Source: Aurantiacibacter zhengii (GTDB lineage: Bacteria > Pseudomonadota > Alphaproteobacteria > Sphingomonadales > Sphingomonadaceae). From it: DNA of 64,000 nucleotides. A program made the position numbers and the translations under genes. The stretch lies in the NCBI RefSeq assembly GCF_003584125.1, contig NZ_QXFL01000003.1:124001-188000 (forward strand), in the 5' to 3' direction. The notes under the pieces are model-generated. The model saw only the letters and a list, made by a program, of their open reading frames with translations. It searched no databases and was not told the origin of the DNA. Positions 53,440 to 63,200 of the stretch are shown in pieces. The first letter of the stretch is position 1. The number at the start of each line of letters is the position of its first letter.

Positions 53440-54858
53440 ATGACCCATACGTTCGATACCACGGTGCTGCGTGAATACGATATTCGGGGCATTATCGGTG
53501 AGACCCTGGGCGCCGACGATGCCCGTGCCATCGGTCGCGGGTTCGGCACGCTGCTGCGCCGCGATCTGGGCGAGGGTGCCCCAGCTCCGATGGTGGCTGT
53601 GGGCTACGATGGCCGCGTCAGTTCGCCGATGCTGGAACACGCGCTGGTGGAAGGGCTGACCGCCAGCGGCTGCAACGTGCGCCGCATAGGCATGGGACCG
53701 ACCCCGATGCTCTATTACGCGGAAGCGTCAGCCGAAGATGTACAGGGCGGCATTCAGATAACTGGCAGCCACAATCCCGCCAATTACAATGGCTTCAAGA
53801 TGGTATTTCGCGGGCGCCCGTTCTTCGGTGCCGATATCGCCAAGCTTGGGGAACTTGGCGCCGCGGGCGACTGGCTGGACGGAACCGGTTCGGTCGAGAC
53901 CGTCGATATCATGGAAGAGTATGTCGAGCGTCTCCTGGCTGCACTCGCGGGGGTGGATACCGCTGCGCTCGAAACGCTGAAAGTTGGCTGGGATGCCGGT
54001 AACGGGGCTGCCGGACCGGCGCTTGAGCTCCTCGCCAAGCGGCTTCCGGGTGAGCACCACCTGCTGTTCACTGAAGTCGACGGCAACTTTCCCAATCATC
54101 ATCCTGATCCCACTGTTGAGGCCAACCTTGCCGACCTGCGTGCGCTTGTCGCCGAGAAGAACCTCGACTTCGGAGTGGCATTCGACGGCGATGGCGACCG
54201 GATCGGCGCGATCGACGGCGAAGGCCGGATCATCTGGGGGGATCAACTACTGATGATTTACGCCGAGGACCTCCTAGGAAGACTACCTAACGCCACGATT
54301 ATCGCCGATGTTAAGGCCAGCAGGGCGCTGTTCGACCACGTTGAAAAGCACGGCGGCAAGCCGCTGATGTGGAAGACCGGGCACTCGCTGATTAAGTCCA
54401 AAATGAAGGAAGTTTCGTCGCCATTGGCAGGCGAAATGAGCGGCCACGTGTTTTTCGCCGACGATTACTACGGTTTCGACGACGCGCTTTACGCCGGTGT
54501 GCGCCTGATCGCCGCTGCGGCCCGGCTGGGCAAGTCGGTCACCCAGTTGCGCGGCGAAATGCCCGCCATGCTCAACACGCCAGAGCTGCGCTTCCAGGTG
54601 GACGAGAGCCGCAAGTTCGCCGCCATCGGCGAGATCGCAGACCGCATCGCTGCCAGCGACGCCGTGGCGGACACGACCGACGGCGTGCGCGTCACGACCG
54701 ATGATGGCTGGTGGCTGCTGCGCGCATCCAACACGCAGGACGTGCTGGTCGCGCGCGCAGAGAGCGACACCGATGACGGCCTGGAACGTCTGCTGCGCCA
54801 GATCGACGAGCAGCTCTCGCTCAGCGGCCTGGAGCGCGGCGAAAGCGTGAGTCACTGA
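53440..54858 (+). CDS. Phosphoglucomutase/phosphomannomutase
   Basis: 472 residues of the alpha-D-phosphohexomutase family. Four domains with the phosphoserine loop QITGSHNPANYNG (Ser110), the Mg2+ loop AFDGDGDRIGAID (about residue 250), the sugar-binding loop GEMSGHVFF, and the C-terminal phosphate-binding segment. The start HTFDTTVLREYDIRG is typical of bifunctional PGM/PMM (AlgC/PgmG-like) enzymes, which feed nucleotide-sugar synthesis for polysaccharides. ATG at 53440 with AAGGAG upstream. Confidence 0.92.
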   Translation: MTHTFDTTVLREYDIRGIIGETLGADDARAIGRGFGTLLRRDLGEGAPAPMVAVGYDGRVSSPMLEHALVEGLTASGCNVRRIGMGPTPMLYYAEASAEDVQGGIQITGSHNPANYNGFKMVFRGRPFFGADIAKLGELGAAGDWLDGTGSVETVDIMEEYVERLLAALAGVDTAALETLKVGWDAGNGAAGPALELLAKRLPGEHHLLFTEVDGNFPNHHPDPTVEANLADLRALVAEKNLDFGVAFDGDGDRIGAIDGEGRIIWGDQLLMIYAEDLLGRLPNATIIADVKASRALFDHVEKHGGKPLMWKTGHSLIKSKMKEVSSPLAGEMSGHVFFADDYYGFDDALYAGVRLIAAAARLGKSVTQLRGEMPAMLNTPELRFQVDESRKFAAIGEIADRIAASDAVADTTDGVRVTTDDGWWLLRASNTQDVLVARAESDTDDGLERLLRQIDEQLSLSGLERGESVSH

Positions 54859-54862
54859 CGAA

Positions 54863-54894
54863 GGAAAGGGGTCCGCTAATACAGACCCTCTTTC
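54863..54894 (+). terminator. Imperfect hairpin after the phosphohexomutase gene
   Basis: GGAAAG-GGGTC pairs with GACCC-CTTTCC with a one-base bulge and about 10-base loop. Weak but well placed between two genes on the same strand. Confidence 0.5.
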
Positions 54895-54930
54895 CTCGTT
54901 TGCGCATTGCGACGCGGCCGCCCGAGATCC

Positions 54931-56274
54931 ATGCCCGAAAGCGCTATCCCGCCTGAGATTGCTGCAAGGTTCGCCGACGGCGCATGGCCGTGGACGGCCC
55001 TGGGCCTGGCGCCCACGACCGACCGGGAGGCGATCCGTGCTGCCTACGATGCGCAGCGCAAGGTACTTGATGCGAATAGCTCCATTTCCGCCTTTGCCGA
55101 TCTTTCGGCGGCACGTGACAAGGCGCTGTTCTACGCTGCCGAAATGGAGCGTGAGATTGCGCGCAGCGGGGCCGCAGGTGTTGACGCGCCTGAGCCAGAC
55201 CGGCAGCGGCCCGCCGAACCCGAACCCGAACCCGAACCCGAACCCGAACCCGAACCCGAACCCGAACCCGAACCCGAACCCGAACCCGGCCCGGTTCCGG
55301 AAACCACCGCGCCCGAATACCAGCCGGGGAATCGCTACGCCGATCCGACCGACTATCTCGACTCCCTCGACGCGCAGTTCGAGCCCGCACGGTCCGACAC
55401 CTATTCACACCCGCCCGGTTACTGGCGCGATCCAGACACCGGCCCCATCGACCTCTCGGCACCGGATACCCAGACCCAGCCGGGCAGCATCGACGCTGCG
55501 CTACGACGCTACGGTCTCGACCGTTACGGAGTGTTCTGGCTGGGCGGTATCCTGCTGCTGCTGAGTTTTTGCACCGCCATCGACGGGAACGACGACACGC
55601 AGGGAGACACCCGGCAGGTCGAGACAGCGCCGACACGGGCAGAATCGCCTTCGACCGTAGCGGTGGCTACACCAGGGGGCGGCGAGGTGTCGCGTGCGAG
55701 GCTGCAAACCATGGTCGATGCACTGTTCGGCAACGGTCTGCGCTTCGCCGATGTCGCAAGCCAGGATCCGCGGCTTGCACGCGCGCTCGTCGAGCGGCTT
55801 GCCCGGAATCCTGACAGCCTCGATGCGCCGCGCAAGTTCCTGCGCACCGAATTGCTGCGGGTCCAGCCCACCGTTTCGCGTGAGCAGGCGCTGTCGATTG
55901 CCCAACTGCATCTCGCATGGCTGCAAACCGCGCAGGATGGGGGAGATGCGGCCTGCCGGGAGGTGACGCGGGCCAGCTTCGATCGCTCCGTTCCGGCCAT
56001 GCGCGCCGACTGGGTGCGCTTCGAGAAGAGCGTGGCCGCCCAGATCCTGCAATCGGGCGGTTTCGCCGCCCCCGGCCAGCGGCCGGAAGCCCCCGACATT
56101 CCAGCTTGGGCCTTTGTCGATGCCGCCGGGCGCAGCGACCTTGGCGAGGACGAACTGCGCGAGGCCATGCGAAGCGACGCGCATCCGTCCCGCTGCAAAG
56201 CCGAGATCGCCTTGCTCGAGGCCATGCTGGAACGGCGCGACGAGGCACCGCAGGCGGCGCTCTCCTCGCTCTGA
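54931..56274 (+). CDS. Membrane protein with degenerate J-like domain and Glu-Pro repeat
   Basis: 447 residues, not recognised as a named family. Residues ~18-70 look like a J domain (PWTALGLAPTTDREAIRAAYDAQRKVL, then a FADLSAARDKAL helix), but the HPD triad is replaced, so DnaK stimulation is unlikely. Residues 96-119 are 12 Glu-Pro pairs from 12 identical GAACCC hexamers. A membrane helix (~198-216, VFWLGGILLLLSFCTAI) is followed by an exported or cytoplasmic helical C-terminal part with two cysteines. Start ATG 54931; GTG/other starts upstream are not supported. Confidence 0.75.
   Translation: MPESAIPPEIAARFADGAWPWTALGLAPTTDREAIRAAYDAQRKVLDANSSISAFADLSAARDKALFYAAEMEREIARSGAAGVDAPEPDRQRPAEPEPEPEPEPEPEPEPEPEPEPEPGPVPETTAPEYQPGNRYADPTDYLDSLDAQFEPARSDTYSHPPGYWRDPDTGPIDLSAPDTQTQPGSIDAALRRYGLDRYGVFWLGGILLLLSFCTAIDGNDDTQGDTRQVETAPTRAESPSTVAVATPGGGEVSRARLQTMVDALFGNGLRFADVASQDPRLARALVERLARNPDSLDAPRKFLRTELLRVQPTVSREQALSIAQLHLAWLQTAQDGGDAACREVTRASFDRSVPAMRADWVRFEKSVAAQILQSGGFAAPGQRPEAPDIPAWAFVDAAGRSDLGEDELREAMRSDAHPSRCKAEIALLEAMLERRDEAPQAALSSL
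55216..55287 (+). repeat. 12 tandem copies of GAACCC (Glu-Pro coding)
   Basis: 72 bases of perfect 6-base repeats, in frame, encoding (Glu-Pro)12. Such arrays change length easily by slippage in 6-base steps, which keeps the reading frame and alters only spacer length. Confidence 0.95.
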
Positions 56275-56352
56275 CCTCGGTTACCGCGAGCAGCCTTGGG
56301 CCATCTGCCGGCTTGACGGAACCGGGCCGCCGCGCGAACGCTTTTCCCTGCA

Positions 56353-58824
56353 GTGACAGAGTCCACCATCCCCCCTGAAATCGCCGAATGGTTCGCCAGC
56401 CGCGACTGGCGCGTACGGCGGCACCAGGTAGACATGCTGGCGGCAGCAGACGCGGGCAAGCACGCGATGCTGGTGGCTGATACTGGCGCTGGCAAGACGC
56501 TGGCGGGCTTCCTGCCGACGCTCGCCGATTTCTGCCCCTCGCGCATCGGTGACGGCAAGGCGCCGGATGGTCTGCACACGCTCTACGTCTCGCCGCTGAA
56601 GGCGCTGGCTCACGACGTGCAGCGCAATCTCGTTACACCCGTCGAGGAAATGGGCCTCGACATGCGCATCGAGACGCGCAGCGGCGATACCCCGTCCGAC
56701 CGCAAGAAGCGCCAGCGCATGCGTCCACCCAATGTGCTGCTGACCACACCCGAAAGCCTGTCGCTGCTGCTGAGCTATGAAGACAGCTTCAATCTGTTCG
56801 CCGGTCTGAAGCGGGTGGTGGTGGACGAAATTCACGCCTTTGCCACGCAAAAACGCGGCGATCTGCTGGCACTGGCTCTCAGCCGCCTGCAGGCGATTGC
56901 GCCGGACATGCAGCGCGCCGCGCTTTCCGCGACGGTGGCCGATCCGGAAGGATACCGGGCATGGATCGCGCCGTGGGGCGACATCGACAGCGTCGAACTG
57001 GTGCAGGGCGAGAAGGGGGCAGAGCCGCAGGTGGAAATCCTGCTTCCCGAAGAGGAGCGCGTGCCGTGGGGCGGCCATGCGGCAACATGGTCCATCCCCC
57101 AGCTTTACGAGCGCATCAAGGCCAACAACACGACGCTGGTGTTCACCAACACGCGGTTCCTGGCCGAATACATCTTCCAGAACCTGTGGGACGCGAACGA
57201 GGACAACCTCCCCATCGGCATCCACCACGGCAGCTTATCGAAAGAGGCGCGTCGCAAGGTGGAAGGGGCAATGGCGCGCGGCGAATTGCGCGCGCTGGTG
57301 TGCACGGCCAGCCTCGACCTTGGCGTGGACTGGGGCGATATCGACATGGTGGTGCAGATGGGCGCGCCGAAGGGCTCGTCACGACTGTTGCAGCGCATAG
57401 GCCGCGCCAATCACCGGCTCGACCAGCCCAGCCGCGCGCTGCTGGTGCCGGGCAACCGCTTCGAATTCCTCGAGGCGACGGCGGCCATGCAGGCAGTCGA
57501 CGAAGGCCAGCGCGATGGAGAAGACTTCCGTCCCGGCGGGCTCGACGTGCTAGCCCAGCACGTGATGGCCTGCGCCTGCGCCGCGCCGTTCCGCGAGGAC
57601 AACTTGCTTGCCGAAGTCCGTTCGTGCTGGCCCTATGCCATGATCGACGCGGAACAGTTCGGCCGCGTCCTCGAATTCGTCGCCACCGGCGGTTATGCCC
57701 TGAAAGCCTACGACAAGTTCAAGCGCATTACGCGCGACAGAGACGGCGTGTGGCGCCTTACCCATCCCGAGCAGGCAGCGCGTCACCGCATGAACGCCGG
57801 CATCATCGTCGATTCCGAAATGCTGGAAGTGCGCTTTCGCAACGGCCGCTCGCTGGGCAAGGTAGAGGAACGCTTCGCCGCCTCGCTGCGCCCCGGGGAC
57901 ACATTCCAGTTCGCGGGCGTGAACGTGGAAGTGGAGCAGCTGAAAGACATGGAGCTGATCGTGCGCGGCAGTTCCAAAGCGGCGATGATTCCCAGCTACG
58001 GCGGCCTGCGCCTGCCGCTCACCACCCACCTGGCGGACCGCGTTCGCGCGCTGGTGGTGGACCGGGCGGGCTGGGCGCGCTTTCCCGACGACGTGCGCGA
58101 ATGGCTGGAAGTGCAGGACTGGCGCAGCCACCTGCCGGGGCCGGACAACCTGCTGGTGGAAGGCTTCCCCCACGCCAAGCGGCACTACACGGTCTACTAC
58201 ACCTTCACCGGCTGGAACGCGAACCAGTCGCTGGGCATGCTGATCACCGCGCGGATGGAGGCGATGGGGCTGATGCCCGGTGGCTTCGTGGCGAACGATT
58301 ATTCGCTGGCAGTCTGGGGCCTGAAACCGGTGGAAGACCCGCGCCCGCTGCTGTCTCCCGATATCCTGACAGAGGAATTCATCGACTGGGTGCAGGACTC
58401 GCACCTGCTGCGCCGCGCCTTTCGCGAGGTGGCAGTGATCGGCGGCCTGGTGGAGCGCCAGCATCCCGGTAAACGCAAGAGCGGGCGACAGGTGACCTTC
58501 AGCACCGACCTGATCTACGACGTGCTGCGCAAGTACGAGCCCGACCACGTGCTGATCGAGGCGGCCTGGGCCGACGCACGCGCCCGTATGACCGATATCG
58601 GCCGCTTGGGCGACCTGCTCGACACCGCGGCCGAGAAGCTGGACCACGTGCAGCTGGATCGCGTAAGCCCGCTGGCCGTGCCGGTGATGGTGATGATCGG
58701 CCGCGAGAGCGTGCCGCAGGGCGCGCAGGACGACGAACTGCTGCTGGAAGCCGAGACGCTGGCAGGCGCGGCCATGCGGGTGGATGAATTGCCGGAGGGG
58801 CTGGCAGGCGATCTGGACGGCTGA
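56353..58824 (+). CDS. Lhr-like DEXH-box helicase (ligase-associated DNA damage response type)
   Basis: 823 residues. Helicase core: Walker A VADTGAGKTLAG (residues 43-49), motif II VVVDEIHAF (158-161, DEIH), motif III SATVADPE, then helicase-C motifs LVCTASLDLGVDWGD and LLQRIGRANHR. The C-terminal Lhr-type winged-helix and DUF4145-like region completes it. Relatives act with an ATP-dependent DNA ligase, an exonuclease and a phosphoesterase; none of those is next to it here. GTG start at 56353. Confidence 0.88.
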   Translation: MTESTIPPEIAEWFASRDWRVRRHQVDMLAAADAGKHAMLVADTGAGKTLAGFLPTLADFCPSRIGDGKAPDGLHTLYVSPLKALAHDVQRNLVTPVEEMGLDMRIETRSGDTPSDRKKRQRMRPPNVLLTTPESLSLLLSYEDSFNLFAGLKRVVVDEIHAFATQKRGDLLALALSRLQAIAPDMQRAALSATVADPEGYRAWIAPWGDIDSVELVQGEKGAEPQVEILLPEEERVPWGGHAATWSIPQLYERIKANNTTLVFTNTRFLAEYIFQNLWDANEDNLPIGIHHGSLSKEARRKVEGAMARGELRALVCTASLDLGVDWGDIDMVVQMGAPKGSSRLLQRIGRANHRLDQPSRALLVPGNRFEFLEATAAMQAVDEGQRDGEDFRPGGLDVLAQHVMACACAAPFREDNLLAEVRSCWPYAMIDAEQFGRVLEFVATGGYALKAYDKFKRITRDRDGVWRLTHPEQAARHRMNAGIIVDSEMLEVRFRNGRSLGKVEERFAASLRPGDTFQFAGVNVEVEQLKDMELIVRGSSKAAMIPSYGGLRLPLTTHLADRVRALVVDRAGWARFPDDVREWLEVQDWRSHLPGPDNLLVEGFPHAKRHYTVYYTFTGWNANQSLGMLITARMEAMGLMPGGFVANDYSLAVWGLKPVEDPRPLLSPDILTEEFIDWVQDSHLLRRAFREVAVIGGLVERQHPGKRKSGRQVTFSTDLIYDVLRKYEPDHVLIEAAWADARARMTDIGRLGDLLDTAAEKLDHVQLDRVSPLAVPVMVMIGRESVPQGAQDDELLLEAETLAGAAMRVDELPEGLAGDLDG

Positions 58825-58828
58825 CGGT

Positions 58829-59497
58829 TCAGGCGGGCAGCCAGCGTAGCGGCGCGGGCAGGTCATCCGCCGAATAGTCGACCTGCAGCACGCGGCGATG
58901 GCCCGTTGACCGCGACGCTGCAGAAGCGTGCAGGATGGGCGTCGCATAGCTCCAGACATCGCCGGCCTCTGCCGGACACGCGGCGCTGCCGCATTTCGCG
59001 ACGACATCGGTTATCCGGGACTCGGGGATCAATCCCAGGCGGTGAGAACCAGGCGCGATCAGCAGCGGGGCGTTGGTCTCGTCTACGTCATCGAGGTGCA
59101 GGCGCAGCGTTACCATGCGAGAAAGGAGCACAAACGGCGGTTCGACGTGGGGAATACCCTGCTTCACGGTCCAGTGGCGAAAGCCCTCTGCATCGGCGCG
59201 ATGCCGCACGGCCACGGTACGATCTTGGTGCCAAGCCAGCGACCAGTTCGCGCTAGGCGTCTTGTCGAACAGCACTGCGCGCACCGGGCGGGCAGGCATA
59301 CCGAGTGCGGTACGGGCGATGCTTCCGGCAGCCCCGTGGACGAGGAAAGGAGTGAGCGGCGCCAGGTCCGAAAAACGATACCCGGCGCGCACATCGCATG
59401 TCGTGCGGAGCGTTTCGAGAAGCGACGCAAGCTCTGCCACGATCGCGCCCGGGTGGTGCTGCGCGCCGATAGCATGCCAAGATTGGGTGTCGTGCAC
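58829..59497 (-). CDS. PhyH family Fe(II)/2-oxoglutarate dioxygenase
   Basis: 222 residues. Iron ligands HxD at His90 and Asp92 (AWHQDRTV) and distal His190 (ATPILHASAAS), with Arg201/202 (HRRVLQVDYS) for 2-oxoglutarate. Also LDDVDETNAPLLIAPGSH. Phytanoyl-CoA dioxygenase-like enzymes hydroxylate many small molecules; substrate unknown. GTG start at 59497. Lies 84 bases after the third exbD on the same strand, so may share its transcript. Confidence 0.87.
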   Translation of the reverse strand: MHDTQSWHAIGAQHHPGAIVAELASLLETLRTTCDVRAGYRFSDLAPLTPFLVHGAAGSIARTALGMPARPVRAVLFDKTPSANWSLAWHQDRTVAVRHRADAEGFRHWTVKQGIPHVEPPFVLLSRMVTLRLHLDDVDETNAPLLIAPGSHRLGLIPESRITDVVAKCGSAACPAEAGDVWSYATPILHASAASRSTGHRRVLQVDYSADDLPAPLRWLPA

Positions 59498-59581
59498 GAG
59501 GCCGGGATGGGGTAGCGGACGGTACGCGGCAAGGCCCTTGCTGCAGCCGGTCCGCGGAAGTCCGGTTACTTCGGCTGGCTG

Positions 59582-60025
59582 CTAGTCCGCACCGAATTCC
59601 CGATAGCGTTCGTTGCCAACGAAGGCGAACTTGTCGAGTTTGGCATCAGCCACGGCATTGATGACGTTCACGCTTGCCTCGTAACTCGCATTGGCTTCGG
59701 GCTCGAAGCGGATCACTGGCATTTCCGGCTGCGCGGCAGCGGCTGCAAGGCGAGTGTCCAGTTCGCCATGCGACACCGCTTCGCCGTTCCACAGGACGGC
59801 ACCGTTCTGCTGCACGACCAGTGCCACCGCCTCGTAATCGGTCAGCGCGCGCGGGTCGGGCCCCGGCAGGTCCACGTCCAGCCGGTGCGCGGCGATGGGG
59901 ATGGAGAGGATCAGCATGACCAAGAGTACAAGCAGGACATCGATGAGAGGCGTGATGTTCAGCTCGCTCATGGGCTGGGGCACCGTGCTGTAGCTGCGGT
60001 CCAGCATGCGGGAACGAATGGCCAT
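59582..60025 (-). CDS. ExbD/TolR family biopolymer transport protein (third copy)
   Basis: 147 residues. Cytoplasmic start MAIRSRMLDRSYSTVPQ, then the signature membrane segment MSELNITPLIDVLLVLLVMLI with its essential Asp, and a periplasmic domain ending VGNERYREFGAD. It resembles the second ExbD (ending ...VGNEKYRAFGKE) but lies beyond a strong terminator (60135-60158), so it is expressed separately or by read-through. Partner channel would be the ExbB at 61291. Confidence 0.9.
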   Translation of the reverse strand: MAIRSRMLDRSYSTVPQPMSELNITPLIDVLLVLLVMLILSIPIAAHRLDVDLPGPDPRALTDYEAVALVVQQNGAVLWNGEAVSHGELDTRLAAAAAQPEMPVIRFEPEANASYEASVNVINAVADAKLDKFAFVGNERYREFGAD

Positions 60026-60134
60026 GGTATTCTCCTCTTCCCAGTATGTGACAGCATAACATCACGTATCGCAAACTGGGTCAAGAGGCCATGGGGTTCG
60101 GTATGGGCAAAGGCGCAGGATTGCGGGCACAAAA

Positions 60135-60158
60135 AAGGGGCGGATCTCTCCGCCCCTT
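60135..60158 (-). terminator. Strong terminator between the second and third exbD
   Basis: On the minus strand AAGGGGCGGA / TCCGCCCCTT forms a 10-bp stem with a four-base loop followed by a six-base T-run. It closes the tonB-exbB-exbD-exbD transcript. Confidence 0.88.
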
Positions 60159-60183
60159 GTTCGTTTTCTCTTGCGGGAAGGAT

Positions 60184-60618
60184 CTATTCCTTGCCGAAAG
60201 CCCGGTATTTCTCGTTGCCGACGAAGCCGAACTTCGTGACGCCGCTGGCCTTGATGATGTTCAGCACCTTGGCCGACAGATCGTAGCTGGCGTTCGCTTC
60301 CGGCTCGAACTGCAGTTCCGGCTCCACCGCGAAGGTGAGAGACTGCTGCAGGTTGCCGACCAGTTCGCCCTGGCTGATGGCTTCGGCGTTCCAGAGGATT
60401 TCGCCATCCGGGGTCAACACGATCTTATTCTTAATCGGGTCGACATCCGGCGTATCCGGGTTGTTGGTGGGCGAAGGCAGGTCGATATTGACCGCGTGCG
60501 TCGCCACCGGGATGGTGATGATAAACATGATGAGCAGCACGAGCAGGACGTCGATCAACGGCGTCATGTTCATGTCCATCATCGGTTCGCCATCATCGCT
60601 GCCGCCTGACATTGCCAT
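60184..60618 (-). CDS. ExbD family biopolymer transport protein (second copy)
   Basis: 144 residues. Membrane segment MNMTPLIDVLLVLLIMFIIT with the conserved Asp, then a periplasmic domain (DLPSPTNNPDTPDVDPIKNK, and end FVGNEKYRAF). Single membrane helix, periplasmic C-terminus, typical ExbD. Follows the first exbD by 47 bases and ends the TonB operon before the terminator. Confidence 0.92.
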   Translation of the reverse strand: MAMSGGSDDGEPMMDMNMTPLIDVLLVLLIMFIITIPVATHAVNIDLPSPTNNPDTPDVDPIKNKIVLTPDGEILWNAEAISQGELVGNLQQSLTFAVEPELQFEPEANASYDLSAKVLNIIKASGVTKFGFVGNEKYRAFGKE

Positions 60619-60665
60619 GGTAGCTTACTCCTTAAATTGTTCGTCCTGTCGATCTGGCAACTGGA

Positions 60666-61202
<537 letters not shown>

Positions 61203-61290
61203 GTCTCTAGTCCTATCTCAGGTTACTTAATTCGGGTGGCGGGCGCTCGCATGCGAAAGCGCCCGCCAGTTCTCTTGGCGACCGTGTGCC

Positions 61291-62103
61291 TTACGTCCGC
61301 GGAGCGTTCGGCGAGGTCGAGGTAGCCGTTGCGCCAGCCTTGGTGGTGGCGGGCTTGGCAGTGGCAGGCTTGGCAGTCGTCTTCGAAGCCGGAGCTGCGA
61401 GGGTCGGCTTGACCTGGCCGTTCGAGGTGATGTTGGCCTGCAGATCGGTCGAGAAGCCCGAAAGCATCGCGGCGATCTTGCGGTTGCGGCTCATCAGGTA
61501 GTTGTAGGCGAACACGGCAGGCACGGCCACGAGCAGACCGATGGCGGTCATGATCAGGGCTTCACCCACAGGGCCTGCAACCTTGTCGATCGAGGCGGAG
61601 CCTTCGATACCGATGTTGATCAGAGCGCGGTAGATACCGATCACGGTGCCGAGCAGGCCGACGAAGGGAGCCGTTGCACCCACCGTGGCGAGGAAGGGCA
61701 GGCCGCCATTCAGCTTCGCCATGATGGAGCTTTCCGAACGTGCCAGCGTGCCGTGCAGCCAGTCGTGCGATTCCAGGCTGTCGTGCATCTTGGCGCTTTC
61801 GTCGCCGGCACGGATGCCGTCGTCCACCATCTGGCGCCATGCGCTGTCCTTGTCGAACTTGGTTGCGCCTTCCTTCAGCGAACCGGCACGCCAGAAAGCG
61901 GCACGGTTGGAGCGGTATTCCTTCATCACCTTGTTCTGTTCGAAGATCTTGGTGAACAGGATGTAGAACGAGCCAACCGACTGAATGACCAGCACGGTGA
62001 GAATCGACCAGGCGACGGGGCCGCCCTGTTCCATGGCTTCCATGAAACCGAACTGGGTGTTCGGCGCTTCGCCTGCGGCGGCGGCAAGAATTTCGATAAG
62101 CAT
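61291..62103 (-). CDS. exbB: ExbB/TolQ family proton channel
   Basis: 270 residues. Three membrane helices (about 27-50, 135-165, 185-210) with the helix 2/3 motifs ATVGATAPFVGLLGTVIGIYRA and GEALIMTAIGLLVAVPAVFAYNYL that line the proton path. A Thr/Ala/Lys-rich C-terminal tail follows. Between tonB (37 bases) and the first exbD (88 bases). Forms the pentameric channel with ExbD to energise TonB. Confidence 0.93.
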   Translation of the reverse strand: MLIEILAAAAGEAPNTQFGFMEAMEQGGPVAWSILTVLVIQSVGSFYILFTKIFEQNKVMKEYRSNRAAFWRAGSLKEGATKFDKDSAWRQMVDDGIRAGDESAKMHDSLESHDWLHGTLARSESSIMAKLNGGLPFLATVGATAPFVGLLGTVIGIYRALINIGIEGSASIDKVAGPVGEALIMTAIGLLVAVPAVFAYNYLMSRNRKIAAMLSGFSTDLQANITSNGQVKPTLAAPASKTTAKPATAKPATTKAGATATSTSPNAPRT

Positions 62104-62140
62104 GCGATTTAAGTCCTCTTCCTAGAGAAAATCTGTTCGA

Positions 62141-62821
62141 TCAGTTGATCTGGTAAACGATGTTGGTCGCCCAGCTGCCCGTCGTCGGGCGTCCGGCGTC
62201 GTCCAGAGCCGGGTTGAACCGGGCATAGCGCGTGATGTCATCACAGGCGGCCTGATCCAGCGTCGGATCGGCTGCACGGGTGACCCGGCACGAGGACACG
62301 CGTCCATCGGGCCCGACGGTCACGCTGACACCGACCGTACCCTCGATCTCGCGGCGAAGCGCGCGGGACGGGTAGTTTTCGATGATGCGACGCGTCCAGC
62401 GGGCCTGGCCGTCCGGCGAAGCCGGGCGTGCCTGCGAAGGCGGCGGCGGCGGTGCTGGCGGCGGTGCCGGCGGTGCAGCCGGTGCCGGCGGCGGAACCCG
62501 CAGTGCCGGGGGTGCCGGCGGCGGAATGTTCGGCTGCGTACGGATCTGCGGCGGCGCTGGCGATATGTTCATCGGCGGCGGCGGCGCGACAGGCGGCGGC
62601 GGTGCGACTTCCTGTTCCGGCGGCGGGGGCGGTGGCTCCTCCTCCGGCTCCGGTGGTTCCGGCTCCTCGATATCCACGGTGGTCACCCGCTCTGCAATTT
62701 CCTTCACCGCCGAAATGGCGAGCCCGGAAATGAGCAAATAGCCAACTGCCACGTGGATGAGGGCAACGATGACAATCGAAACAATTCGACTGCCGCTCAT
62801 TTCTTGGTCAGCGTAAGCCAT
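62141..62821 (-). CDS. tonB: Energy transducer TonB
   Basis: 226 residues. N-terminal membrane anchor (about 12-35), an acidic-proline then Pro-rich spacer (about 45-125), and the C-terminal TonB domain: IIENYPSRALRREIEGTVGVSV (YP motif), two cysteines around VSSCRVTRAADPTLDQAACD, and the ending TTGSWATNIVYQIN. Carries proton-motive energy from ExbB/ExbD to outer-membrane TonB-dependent receptors; no receptor is encoded here. First gene of the operon. Confidence 0.95.
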   Translation of the reverse strand: MAYADQEMSGSRIVSIVIVALIHVAVGYLLISGLAISAVKEIAERVTTVDIEEPEPPEPEEEPPPPPPEQEVAPPPPVAPPPPMNISPAPPQIRTQPNIPPPAPPALRVPPPAPAAPPAPPPAPPPPPSQARPASPDGQARWTRRIIENYPSRALRREIEGTVGVSVTVGPDGRVSSCRVTRAADPTLDQAACDDITRYARFNPALDDAGRPTTGSWATNIVYQIN

Positions 62822-63200
62822 CCAGTCCCTTCACTCCGTTTTTCGTCCGGCCGAATCGAAACGACCCGACCCGTCTGAGACTACCCGGAACACGCCCGGA
62901 CGATCCCGCATGAATAGTATGCCTACCGTTTGATACCTTGTGACATCGACCCGACACAACAGAAAATGTGCCAAAAACGTCACAGCAGGAAATTTTCTAT
63001 CTTTTTCCCGGACAGACTTGGGCGGCTCTTAACGGGCCTGACGGGCTGGGGCAAACCCTTTGTTGATTAAGCGCCGATTCACCGTCGCTCGTCTGTCATG
63101 CGCAAAAGTGCGGACCCGCGCGTGCGCTTCACGCATTGTCGAGATGCAAGACGGCGCGCATAAGGCCGCGCGCAAGACCGGACTTGCCGGAAGGAAAAGC
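62822..63200. promoter_or_regulatory. 379-base divergent control region of tonB and the exported protein
   Basis: No gene seen. Contains a possible minus-strand -10 TACTAT (62919-62914) for tonB, an inverted repeat TTGTG / CACAA (62938-62959) that could be an operator, and an A/T-rich stretch near 62988-63005. No recognisable Fur-type box by eye. The downstream gene has GGAAGGAAAA before its ATG. Confidence 0.5.

Noticed and set aside
55216-55287. Short tandem repeat as a CRISPR-like array
   Set aside because: Six-base units without spacers, in frame inside a coding region.
56353-58824. Defence-system helicase
   Set aside because: No nuclease, methylase or other defence gene beside it; the domain order is that of Lhr-type repair helicases.
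62822-63200. Fur box controlling tonB
   Set aside because: No sequence resembling the GATAATGATAATCATTATC pattern could be found by eye.
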